Below, one piece after another: positions 1 through 11,500 of a DNA stretch of 64,000 nucleotides. Source of the DNA: Primulina eburnea (Eukaryota; Streptophyta; Magnoliopsida; Lamiales; Gesneriaceae); assembly GCF_022965805.1 (NCBI RefSeq), contig NC_133108.1, forward strand, positions 42,788,051-42,852,050. Direction: 5' to 3'. The notes under the pieces are model-generated. The model was not told where the DNA came from. It was given only the letters and a program-made list of their open reading frames with translations, and made no database searches. Position 1 is the first letter of the stretch; the number at the start of each line of letters is the position of its first letter. Position numbers and translations under genes: made by a program.

Positions 1-887
1 TGTCCTGGAGTACCACATCTGTAACAAGAACTTTCATATCTTTTTGAGTGATTCTCATTAACACTTGTATTCTCATGATGCCTTTTCTGTGGATGGTTTG
101 GGACGCTCTTTTGAGATGAGTTATAAAAATAACTATCTCTATTATTTTCAAAACCACGGCCTCGACCACGACCACGGCCAAATCCACGTCCACGTCCACG
201 TCCACGACCTCGACCTCGACCTCGACCAAAATCTTGTCTTTGAATTTGATTTTGGTTCCGAGGTTTAAATTCATTTTTATTTACAGCATTTACTTCGGGA
301 AATGCTGTTGATCCAGTGGGTCGGGACTGATGATTTCTCACTAGAAGCTCGTTGTTCTTTTCCGCCACAAGAAGACAGGCGATGAGTTCAGAATATCTGG
401 CAAATCCACGTACTCTATATTGTTGCTGTAGAGTAATATTTGATGCATGAAATGTGGAAAATGTTTTTTCAAGCATCTCAGATTCAGTAATCTCATGGCC
501 ACAAAATTTCAATTGCGAGATTATTCTATACATCGCCGAATTGTAATCACTGACTTTTTTAAAGTCTTGGAATCTTAATGTATTCCATTCATCCCGGGCG
601 GTCGGAAGTATAACTTCTCTTATATGTTCAAATATTTCTTTTAATCCCTTCCACAAAGCCATGGGATTTTTTTCAGTCAGATATTCACATTTCAATCCAT
701 CGTCGAGATGTCGACGTAAAAATATTATGGCTCTTGCCTTTTCTTGTGACGTGCATATGCCATTTTCTTTAATGGTCTCGCTTAGACCCAATGACTCGAG
801 ATGCATTTCTACATCTAGAGTCCATGGCATATAATTTTTTCCAGTAATGTCAAGAGCGATGAATTCGAGCTTTGTCAAGTTTGCCAT
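1..887 (-). CDS. Copia gag polyprotein, N-terminal part (partial)
   Basis: Open frame of 295 codons from the ATG at 887-885 (context ACCACCATGG, strong for plants) to the window edge with no stop. The N-terminus (MANLTKLEFIALDITGKNY) and the following W/L-rich region match the plant Copia gag family (UBN2/DUF4219 type). Then come a basic linker and a long Gly-Arg tract (GRGRG repeats, about 160-235), which is a likely RNA-binding region. The frame reaches a CCHC knuckle (CYRCGTPGH) exactly at the edge. Gag forms the virus-like particle and binds element RNA. The protein continues left of the window. Confidence 0.88.
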   Translation of the reverse strand, partial: MANLTKLEFIALDITGKNYMPWTLDVEMHLESLGLSETIKENGICTSQEKARAIIFLRRHLDDGLKCEYLTEKNPMALWKGLKEIFEHIREVILPTARDEWNTLRFQDFKKVSDYNSAMYRIISQLKFCGHEITESEMLEKTFSTFHASNITLQQQYRVRGFARYSELIACLLVAEKNNELLVRNHQSRPTGSTAFPEVNAVNKNEFKPRNQNQIQRQDFGRGRGRGRGRGRGRGFGRGRGRGRGFENNRDSYFYNSSQKSVPNHPQKRHHENTSVNENHSKRYESSCYRCGTPG

Positions 888-916
888 GGTGGTACTAAAA
901 ATCACGATGCATTTTA

Positions 917-1072
917 TTAGTTAATGAATATTGCAATACAAAGTAATGGATAAACAACAAGTACAAGTATTCGTAAAAATAAAGAAAACACACGAGGAGG
1001 ATATTCTCCGATAAATACAAGACTCGTGAGTATGATAACTAAAATAATTAAAAATAATCTTGCGAAAGCCAT
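917..1072 (-). CDS. Small hydrophobic ORF in the Copia leader (51 aa)
   Basis: ATG at 1072-1070, stop at 919-917, 29 bp before the gag ATG. The peptide starts MAFARLFLIILVIILTSLVF, which looks like a signal peptide or membrane anchor. A short EYPPR linker and a second hydrophobic stretch follow. A TATA-like box lies 86 bp upstream (1158-1165). I do not recognise the family. It may be a genuine leader ORF of this retrotransposon lineage, a captured fragment, or chance in AT-rich DNA. Translation is not shown by sequence alone. Confidence 0.35.
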   Translation of the reverse strand: MAFARLFLIILVIILTSLVFIGEYPPRVFSLFLRILVLVVYPLLCIAIFIN

Positions 1073-1157
1073 CTTCTTTTTTCTCCGAAAATTTGATGAA
1101 GAATAATTTTTAGAGAAGAAGAGAAAGTTGGGGTGATTGAATGAGTTTGAGAGATCA

Positions 1158-1165
1158 TATTTATA
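1158..1165 (-). promoter_or_regulatory. Possible internal TATA box of the Copia leader
   Basis: TATAAATA on the minus strand, followed by a pyrimidine-rich stretch and the small ORF start 86 bp downstream. It lies outside the LTR, so it would be a second promoter between the LTR promoter and gag. The match is seen; promoter function is inferred. Confidence 0.35.
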
Positions 1166-1579
1166 GGGCAAAAACTAGCCGTTTTGTTACCGTTTATGAC
1201 CGTTGGTGAATAAAAGAATAAATGTATGTATTTGTATAATTTTATGGTAATAATATGGTATATATAATATTAGACATGTTTAAATAATTATATATATCAT
1301 ATCATAATATTATAACGACTGTCATAATTTATTTTGTTTAAAAACCTTATAGGCTTTTATACTTGTCGTATCCCTTGCCGGGAGTGTGGGATGTCGTCTT
1401 AACATCCTCCCAGGATTTATAACAAGTTTATGAAAAATTTATTTTATTATTTCTAATAATAACATTATATTGTATATTAAATAAATACACAATAAATAAA
1501 TAACAGTAAAATAAATATAATTACTTTTGTTACCTTTTCTTCTGTTTGGAGCTTGGAAAAGTATGTAGGACTTTTAGAG

Positions 1580-1595
1580 CTTCGTGCTGATAACG
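1580..1595 (-). other. Primer-binding site of the Copia element
   Basis: Directly inside the LTR end, the minus strand reads CGTTATCAGCACGAAG. The core TATCAG and its position immediately after the terminal CA are typical of the Met-tRNA-type primer sites of plant Copia elements. The match is short, so the exact tRNA is not certain. Confidence 0.65.
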
Positions 1596-1871
1596 TGTTG
1601 TGAAAAAGTAAAAATTTACGGTAAAAAGTAAAAATCTCAAACTCTCAAAATTATCAAACTACACACTTTATAATATTTTTCTCTCAACTCAATTGTTATT
1701 TCATTCACAAATGAGTGCTCTATTTATAGAGTTTCATATACAAATATTCCAAAATAAATTACCTCATTACATACATCATCACACACTAATTTTCAATATT
1801 CAACACCTAATTTTACCTAATTTTCAACATTCAACATTCAACATACATATTTTAATATTATATTTTCAACA
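1596..1871 (-). repeat. 5' LTR of the Copia element (276 bp)
   Basis: Bounded by TGTTG and CAACA, a 5-bp inverted terminus, with the primer site abutting the inner end. It contains CTATAAATAGAG (TATA core at 1721-1728, minus strand), suitable for the U3 promoter. Short LTRs of this size are common in the Ale/Retrofit-like Copia groups. The partner LTR is outside the window, so boundaries rest on the termini and primer site only. Confidence 0.8.
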
Positions 1872-2579
1872 ATCCTTAATATTAATAGTAATAGAATAAT
1901 TGTGAAAGGAAACATGCCACATAATTTATTTTTTAATTATTTTTATTTTTATGATATTACGCATTAAATTATAATATTCAAATATAAGAATTTCCTATTT
2001 TTGTATTAATTTTATTAAAGATAAAGATTATAGTAACTTTAAATATAAATTTTTTTATTTAAATATTTTATTTTTTTTAATTAAATCCTAGTTTTCACGT
2101 TATGTAAGTATATATTCAAGGAGTATTCTTTAGGTGAATTCAACTGGTTTGAACCAATACTAACGACCGAACCGAAAATTCAACTGGTTTGATATTTTAG
2201 AAGTTATCTAAATTTGTACCTTGAATGCAGGAAAATTATAGGCAAGTTATTGGAGACGTGAGTTCACTAAAAATTCGGTTCAATGTTCCATTAAAAAAAA
2301 AAATCAGTTCAATGTAAAAAAGGAAGAAAAGCAGATTGAGAGAGTACCTTATTCGTTACTAAACCTCAATTATTCATCTATATGAAACTGATTCGAAAAG
2401 GTACAGCCGATGGTATTTTACTATTGTTATAGGAATATGATAGATTACAAGTGAGACACCTTTTAAAAAATGGAAGCAAGGATCCAATTTACACGGATAG
2501 TATACTATAAATAGGAGAAATGGGAGAAAAATGGACACACAAAACTTATTTCAAGTCCCTGGGTTGTATAAGCATGGGG
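1872..2579. other. AT-rich intergenic DNA and presumed 3' end of the VPS50 gene
   Basis: Between the retrotransposon LTR and the VPS50 stop codon. It is very AT-rich with no supported ORF. The 3' untranslated region of VPS50 must lie at the right end. I see no clear target-site repeat of the Copia element, because its other end is missing. Confidence 0.6.
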
Positions 2580-5500
2580 TCATTCAATTTTTTCCAACAT
2601 TTCCAACCGGGTTTTTCTTTTCCAGCCTTTCATTGTTGCGACCAGGTTGACCAACCCAATAATTTGGGTCTTACTATATTCCTGCAAGTGACGAAGACGT
2701 ATCACAAACAAAGCGGTGGATGTTTCAAACAAATATTATTGGGTTGATTGAAGTGTGATATTCATACCGGATGAGCACGTGACCAGTGTTCATATTCAGT
2801 TTCTGGAAGGTAGAAGGCCTGTTTACAAGTGACAAGAGTGTAAATATCAGATGTTGCAGCTGGGATGCTGATTTATACGTTTCCAAAACACACTTGGAGT
2901 GTAAAGTCACGTTTCGATTATGAGAATCAGCAAGTTTTACCCATTTGAAAAGTCACTAAATGCAGTATTTACCTTGATAAAAGTTTCAACCGCCTGCAAT
3001 TTGGGTCCAACTTCAATTGAGACGAAGTGCTTTAGGCCATTTATCAAAACCTGAGAACAGGGAGGTTCAATGAAATCCAAAAACGGTAAAAGTAAAAGAA
3101 GGGAAAGAAAACGCATCATTCAAACACAAGTTAAGAAAAACCTGAAGATCCAGTGACATGAGTGCTCTCCCTTCATCCGTGCATCGTTTCACCCTAGATA
3201 GGCCTTCAATGAGGGTTTCAGCAATATTTTCAAGACCATATTCTAAGAGGAGATCTTGAACCTGGAATCAAGTAAATAGCAGGGAGAAGAAATATATATA
3301 CCTTTATTAACTTTGACTCTGCTTAGCCAAAAATTAAATCAAGCCCAATAAATAAATGCAGGAAACATAATAATGAAACATGTTAAAATTGTCGGATACG
3401 TTGTCTGAGAGAAATTGGAGACCTGTACGTGTCTACACACGGCCAACTTGTGAATGCACTTATCAAAGTGTAAAGTGGTACAGCTTCAGAATAGTATCCT
3501 GAGGAGGGGGAGAGTATGGGAAGATACAATAATAACTTGTATATATGTATATTAGCTACTAGCTAACTTGGAGATATATATAACAATCTGAATCACTAGA
3601 ATCAGATTGATTTTATTAATTTTCTATTTCGTTCGGATATCCCATAAATATTGAGATCTGACAAGTTCCTATTTTCTCACGCATTGCTAGGATTATTAAA
3701 TATGTATCAATGAAGAGAATATCACCATCTACATGGTCAAAAGCACAGAAGGGAATCAGATGCAGCATACAGTCATAGCAGGCAAACAACAGCGCCTAGC
3801 ACATTCAAATGAAAAGTTACTGAAAAACTAAAACCACCCAACTACCACCACTATTTAATAACCATATAGCAAAAAATGCTGGTCCATTGAGAATGTCAAC
3901 CAGCCAAAAAGAATCCCATAGTTTCACACGATATAAAATTCTTATTAGAATCCAAGTCGTAAGCTTATATGAGTATCTTATAGCAATCTTTACCTCCTTT
4001 CGTACACCCCCATGAGCAAGCCTTGTTTTGTAGTGTTTAAATTCTCCCAGCAATAAATCAACATACCTGTTAAAACAATTATATAAGGTCCTTAAATCCT
4101 CCAGCAACAAATAATGACATATTCTATTTACTAGAAGTAATGCACAAAGGAGCCAATTCATGAAATACACAATTCTTGGACTCACAAGAATAAGTTGAGA
4201 CATAATAACCTAGGTTTAAGATCTATAATAAATTTAACTATACTGCATGGGAGATGTGTGACGAGGGTTGAAGCTTATAGAAGAGGTAAAGGCTCCGAAA
4301 GCTATACATGCCAACACCATATCACAGTCTTGCAATGCATTTGAGACTGTGTTTCATAAATTTGTTCATTCCTTTTCAAACACAACATGCCAACACCATA
4401 TCACAAACTTGTTCTTTTCGGACCACTGTCACTTATAATTTTTAAAAAGAAATCGTTAAATTTTACAGAACACCTTCCGACTTCCAAATTTCTGCTTCAT
4501 GCTTATTGAACACCTACGGACTTTCAAATCTCAATATTCTTTAGCAGCTGATGCTTCCTTCACATTTTTTTACGAGTTTGACCCCTATCAAATAATGTTA
4601 TGTGATCTAATTTCTAGATAATTCGTTTTTTGTAGATTTTTTTTTTTAAAATAATGCTTTTATATGATGCCATTAAAGTTGCATTTGGATCGATAAAATT
4701 GATAAACTTTCTGGAGAAATGATTTGATTTGTGGAATGATTTGAGAAATGACTTCAAATGACACTCATCTTGGGTATAAATTGTATTTGTTATTGGAATT
4801 GTTTAATTTGATGTATAATATATAGAGTGTATTTGAAATTCAATTGAATTTTGTCCATCTAAACCAACTAAAGAATTTGAAATCCATCAACACGCGCAAT
4901 CTAAAGGAATTTTACTCGGTAATACAGGACGTCCAAAATGATGATAGGGAACCTACCCATTATGCTCTAACCCAAGTTCCTTCACCTCCCATTTAGCATT
5001 GGCAATGCGATCAACATACCTGCTCAATTTTCTCCAGTCAATACCACAACAATACGGCTAAGCAATTATTAAAGACGCTGCAAGAAGGAAAACATGATAT
5101 GGGGTTTACAGTTTACTGATGTCTAAGTTAAAAATGCAAAGAGCAACTGTCAATTCACTGTATATCTGTCAGTCAGACCACCCCGAGAGAAGAGAGTCCA
5201 GTCTTGTCTCTGGAGACCAACCAAAAAAAAACCTAGGAAACTCTAAATAACCCACCAAAAAAATAAGCCAGGAAACTAAAACACAAAAACCCATCCAAGC
5301 AGCTTCTCCTATCAGATCAGGGAAGAAACCAAAGTGAGTGATAGCTTGATTTCAACACATATAATGGAAAATATCACTCCAAATTCAAACAAAGACCCTT
5401 TCAGAAAGTTCTTCAGACTAGATTAATATCAACAATGAGTGGATAGATTTTCACCTAAACGACAATTTAAATTTAAAGAGAGAAATGCATGAGTGGGAAA

Positions 5501-8500
5501 TGTTACACATAATAATTGACCAAGTAACTTTTAAGTGCATCCATCTACTTATGGAAATTTTTCATAACCAAAGGAATGTACAACCAATGATTGACTGACT
5601 AATATCTCATCATATCTCACCCATCAACATGAAGTAGCAATCTCGCAGTAGTCCTGTGAATTTGCTGAGTAAGTTCGGGAACAGCATCCACCTATAATTG
5701 AATTCCACATAAAATAAAGGCAAGATTAACTCAGGAAAAAAATGCCTGATAAAGACAACTCGACTAACAATATCATCATTGTCTCAAGAATGTGTGAGAT
5801 GGCATTAGAGCAACAATGGTTAACAAAAAATTATCAGCAAAGAGAAAGTAACTCCAACTATTAGATTAACCAGTAATTATAGAATCATATACAACTTTGT
5901 CAAAATGATAGTCTTTTGTCAACTTTTATGATTTGATGTGTGTTGTTGAAGATTACAAATTATTGAGAACTGTCGATAGCTATACCAAACTGATAAAGTT
6001 TTATGTCAGCATGCTGGCCTAAATGTAGTTGCAGGACATACCAAATGCACATAAAAGTCCTCAACTACAGCTCCATTATTCTGCAGAAGCCTTGATTGAA
6101 GATGGGCTTTAGATCTATGCAACAATTTAGCAACAAGAGATAGTGTGTCAGCACCAGCACATCTTTCCTGCAGCATAATGTTAATCCAAATCACTCAAAT
6201 AAAAGTCAAACTGTTACCACCAAATCGGAACAACTAACCAGCATAACAGAAATATAACCCTTTGCAATGTAATCTATATACTTCATGACCAAGGTAAGGC
6301 AAAGCATGCTGCAAGATGAAAAAGGAAAAGCTTCTCGAGAATTACATACTCTAGACATGTTTCCTAGTTCAGATTCTAAGGAAACACAAAGCGTAATATG
6401 GTCGTAAATTCTAGAGAAATCATCATAAAATGTGAATTATATATCCTTGTTATGAGTAACCTAAATGAATAAGAAAATAAAGAGTAGTGTAATTACCATG
6501 CCAGCTACTAGAGAAACCGATGTTAGTAGAGAACCAAATATTCACAAATTAATAGCAGAATTACTTCTTTGGCGTAACTCGTAAGTACCTTCAAACCAGA
6601 AGATATGCTATTCAAGTGAGTGGGAGGACTGGTAGGAGTGACATCTTTATGAGATAATGAAGTCAAGGACGCAGGGGATGAAGAAGAAAATGGTGAAGAC
6701 TGAGGTTTTACCCACTGGTCATAGTCTTGTGTGATCCTCGACAGTGCAGTCTTTAGCTTGTCTGAAAAAAATGGTGATCAGATTACTCCAAAAACAATGT
6801 ATATTCACCATATTGAAGACAACAGAACTATGATTTGGCATAACACATCAAAGGGTAACCAAACAATATAGAATATGAACAAGAAATAAACAAAACATAC
6901 GAGGAAGAGAGTGATTAAAGCCCTTTCCACCAGGGGGAATACCACGCTGGCAGAATGTCTCAAATACAAAGCGGAAAAAAATCCCAAACAACTGGCAAAT
7001 TCCCTGTTAAAAGGGGGATTATTCAGTCATAACATAAAAAAGAGAATAGAGAAGAATACAAATATAAAGGCACAACAGGACAATAGGGAGGGGGAGAAGA
7101 ACAAAAAACATCTACCCGAGATAGTAACACGCCTACCTTAAAAAATTCAACATTGATGATCTCTAATTTCTGCATCAATCGTGCATACTTATCCATCAAC
7201 CTGATGAATGAACAGAAACAAAGTTGAATGATTTTTGTGAATGCACGCGGTATCTTATACAATCAGAAAATAAGACCCTAATTATACCTCAAAAGACTAA
7301 GTGATGATCCTGTTTGCGCGATTGAATCTTCATCATATCCATAAGACAACTGATGCCTTGAATGATTTGGTCTGGAGATACGACTAGGAAGCTGGCTATC
7401 TTCGTCAATAAAATCTGCGTGGAGATCATCATTTTCATCTTCTGAAACAGAGCTCCCATTAATATGGTTTGCATCGCCACTTTCTGGAGAAATTTTAATA
7501 TGCCGGAGCTTCCCATTGACATTTCCAGATTCTCCATGAGTAGTCACGCCATTGAGATTAAAGGAATCAGAATACTCCAGGGAATTAACATTCTGTTTCA
7601 ACAAGAATGGGTTTCCACACTCCAGCCAATATGAAAATCCGCTCCTCTTTGATTCACTTACAACTGAAACAACTGATCGATTGGCATGAAGTAATCTCGC
7701 GCTGGGAGAACCATCGGGTGAAATTATAAGGGCAGCTCCATCACCAACAAGTCCCGCAAAACTAACTACTTGAATTGTTTCGGGAGGCATTATATGCCAG
7801 TTCTCCTTTTCCATCACCATTTTCAAAGCCTGGAAGCCAAATGAAATCAAAATGTTATAGTAAATGCATAGAAAGTACATCAAGAGAGAAACTTATCATT
7901 TATTTATTTTTATTCAATGATGGTTTCGACAGGAATAGAATAGACATATCAATATTTGGACACATATAAATCATTTGTTGCAAAAAAGCATATGGTTATA
8001 AAGGATTTTATAGATGAAGTTTCTATAACCATCATAAAATTTGAAAGAATATTTAAAATAAATTCAAGTAGTAGAAGAGACATCCCTGAAACCCACCAAT
8101 TCTACATTCTCGGATATTACTGCAGTGCTTCTCAAACATTAGCATGTTGCTTTCCAGAAAAAAAGTTATGGTGTTCTGATCTTTCCATTGACACAACCAC
8201 CAAACTTTGACAAACTACTATGCCATTTCACCAGCTTCCCCTGCCCCCCACCCCCTTCCCTTGCCACCTTCATCCACATTTTTGAAAACCCTAGAATGTC
8301 AATGTTCACAGTTAAGATCCCAATTCAAAACAAACCTACAGGCTACAACCACTCCAGCTCCTCCCAACTCCCTAAGGATTATCACTGGGAGCCCAAGCTA
8401 CTGGCATCTGGGTTTTCTGAGCGCATGCACAGAAAGAAGTCCAAATTCTACTTAAAACCCAAACAGTCATATAGACCAAGACACTAGTCAGAAAGTTTCC

Positions 8501-11500
8501 TTCCTGAATCTTAATTTTTTTTGATAGGAAACTATTTTCATTAGAATAAATAAAGATTACATATTATGTGCGGATGAGAACCTTCCTGAATCTTAATTAG
8601 GTAAGAACAATAATGAAAAGTTTGTTCCGTCGATCTTGAACTTCTCGAAGTCTCAAACATAGGCATGAAGGCATGGACAGGTGCAAACAGCAAACCTCAG
8701 GTTGGAACTCTTAGCAAACGGATAAGAGATTACATCTTAGTACCTTCACATAGATTGATGTATTCAAGGAGGCTCTGAATTTTAGTATTGCAAGCAGTGA
8801 ATAACAAGGTAAGGAAAATTTAGAGTGAAGGGTGGGGAGACACATGTGATGCATCTCAAATTTTCTTCCTCTGTATTTTATTGTCTTTCAAAATTTTTTT
8901 CCTTATTTTTTCATTGTTCTTCTATTTCGTATAGCAATAGCTCAGTAACAATTTGTACTCGAGACTCATTGTTCAGACAAAGGAATCCAATGAGAAAGGA
9001 CTGTACATATTTTGATTGACTTCATGAATTAAATTAAATCACATAAACGACGCAGTTACTTATGCACACCATCAATAAAGGAGATGCGGCAAAAAAACAA
9101 AATATTGAAATACATATTGCATCCAATAAATTATTGTATGGATGCTTTGCTGCAAAGCAAAATATCGCAGTTTTAAGACTTACATAAATATTCTGCCGAT
9201 GGAAAGCAACAAAATAACCTTCACAAATGGATTTGAGTTTCTGTCGGAATTCAACAGCTTCTATTCCGCAAAAAGCTTCCCCAGCCAGAATGAAGATACT
9301 TAGGTCTTCATAATTTCTTAAAAATTGATGAATGCTACTCGAAGTAACAGCAGAAGAAGAAAGCAAAACTGCTATCCGGCTTGTCATAAGTTGCCACAGG
9401 TTCTTCTGACCCCTCTGTAAGGTATGTGAAACAATCAGTGTAGCATCTTTTCGCAGGAGAAACCATGGGGATCCACTACTTGATGCCGCGCTTCCATTAT
9501 CTCGTCCCTCATCATTTGGATGATATACAGACTTGGAACCGTCAGAAGATGCAGAATATTCAGGTGGCTCATCGATTGATGTTAAAGAAAATCCTCTTGC
9601 AGTTGAAAGGAGTGAACATTCTTCTGCTGGAAAAGTGGAAGAAGCTTCCCTCTTAGAATCATGCGAGATCCCAGATAAGTTACTATGTTGCTTCACACTG
9701 GGAGAATGGAAGGATGAAACCTGTCAGACCATGTATAAGAAATTGATTACTCTCAGTCACAAGTAATTAACATAAAGTCACATTGTGATTTCTGAAGATG
9801 TCTACTATATTCTTATCTGCAAAGTACTAATATGAACAAAAGAAAATGAAGCAACGTGAGATGCATCATCCTCAACATAATAACCTAAGGTAAGAATTAC
9901 ACAAGGAATTCGGAATTTAATTCTAATCATAAACTTGCATGAGGAAACAATGCTATTATAACATTGTGAAAGCCACACAAAGAGGTAAGACAACATATTG
10001 TGGTAATTGCATACAGTATAACCTCTCATATGAGTTAGTAAAGTTGAAACTATTCAATCACATCCGCTTCCGCGAGCATACAATATTCGACAATAATCAA
10101 TTAATGTTTGAAGTTAACTTTACAAATAAGATTTTTGAGGCAAGAAGTCCTAAGAAAGATATAACCGTCCACATCAGAATATTTTGAAAGGGAGTACAAG
10201 CAATATCCTCCAAGATGTTACAGTTTAGAGACGTAATAGACATTAGACAAACAAAAAGAATGATAAACATATAGAGAACATATTTTTCCAAGATAGGTTG
10301 TAGCTTCGAAGAGAAGTTGCATATAAGATGAATACACAAAATAAAGTGGATATAATTGATGATATGGTTACGATGAAGTATGCCAAAGATATTAATCGAA
10401 TATGATAAATGCATCGTATTTCCAAAAATCATAAAGTAATAATTTGATTTCTTTCCAGAATAGATTCTCAACAACGGAGGAGAAGAAAATAATGGACAAA
10501 AAGGTGACAACATATAACAAAAAACTTACGTTCTCGTCTAGTTGGAAGCTCGTTATCGAATAATATGAACACATCTGCTTAAAGAGAACGGAGAGTGTTG
10601 CTAGCAAACACTGTCTGAACTTGGATTCAGGTATCCGTAAACACAAATCACTGTATGTAAGCCTGACCAGGATTAAAAAACAAAAATCATGAAATGCATA
10701 TAATCACGATGGCTACTTCAAAGCGAAAGAAATCTCTCACAAACATAAAAATAGAGAGGTGTCCCGAATATCAAGGTCCATATTTTTTCCCAAATAATAG
10801 ACAAAAAACAGGTTATACCTCATGTTCTGCATGTTGGAATCTTCCACATCCTGCAGTAAGTTAAACCGTTAGCTGCTAGCATGAACATAACATCCACAGC
10901 CAGGACAGTCAGTTCAGGAGTTGAAGATTATTTTTGGACATCCATAACAAAATAATAATCTAGCAAGGATCCCACATACCCACTAAATTCTTTATCCCTA
11001 GTAAATAAGTCCAAAACAACGAAAATTCAATATCCATATGGTATTTAAGTAAATAAGTAACAAACAACACATTTATTACACACCGTTAAAAAACCTTGAA
11101 GATTACAAACTTATTAACATATGTTAAGACTAAATAATATCTGCCATATTAGTAAAGAAATAAAGGAGAGTCCCAGAGTTCAGCAAGACACATTATAAGT
11201 AACCTTGCTAAAAATGACAGAAGCAATTTATTTCAGTAAGCATTAAGTGATTACTTGGTTAATTTACATAATTTTTCCGGTTTATTCAAATATTTTCACC
11301 TGGTCTTCAATACAGCACATGACAAGCAAAAATATAGGACTGCGACAGATATTTTCGATCTCCATGATCTTTTGAGTGACCAGTCTGTTTGCTTTCTTCC
11401 TTAGCATATCCCAATATTTTCCTATTTTTCTTTTTCCTGGACCTTAAGTTGTCGTACGTACATTCACCAATTTTCTAGCATTAAGAACTATATATTCAAT

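Larger units (their letters stand above)
1..1871 (-). mobile_element. Copia-type LTR retrotransposon, 5' part, cut by the window edge
   Basis: Read on the minus strand, the order is LTR (1871-1596), primer-binding site (1595-1580), a leader of about 700 bp with a small ORF, then gag (887 to beyond base 1). This is the order expected for an LTR retrotransposon. Gag ends at the window edge in a CCHC zinc knuckle, as Copia gag does. Protease, integrase, reverse transcriptase and the 3' LTR would lie left of the window and cannot be seen. Gag has no stop or frameshift in the visible part, so the copy may be fairly young. The second LTR would be needed to date it. Confidence 0.88.

Noticed and set aside
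65..268. Plus-strand open frame with His-Asp and Leu-Asp repeats
   Set aside because: It is the antisense shadow of the Gly-Arg repeat in Copia gag, which has the real family similarity.
4957..5019. Earlier donor for VPS50 exon 20 at 4972
   Set aside because: It keeps the frame but deletes the conserved EHN residues. The donor at 4957 keeps the family sequence.
8188..8487. Pro/Ser-rich plus-strand frames
   Set aside because: Inside VPS50 intron 13. Composition follows a C-rich patch; no start context or similarity.
10097..10513. 138-codon minus-strand frame downstream of VPS50 exon 12
   Set aside because: Lies inside an intron, is Ile/Leu/Phe-rich because of AT-rich DNA, and matches no family.
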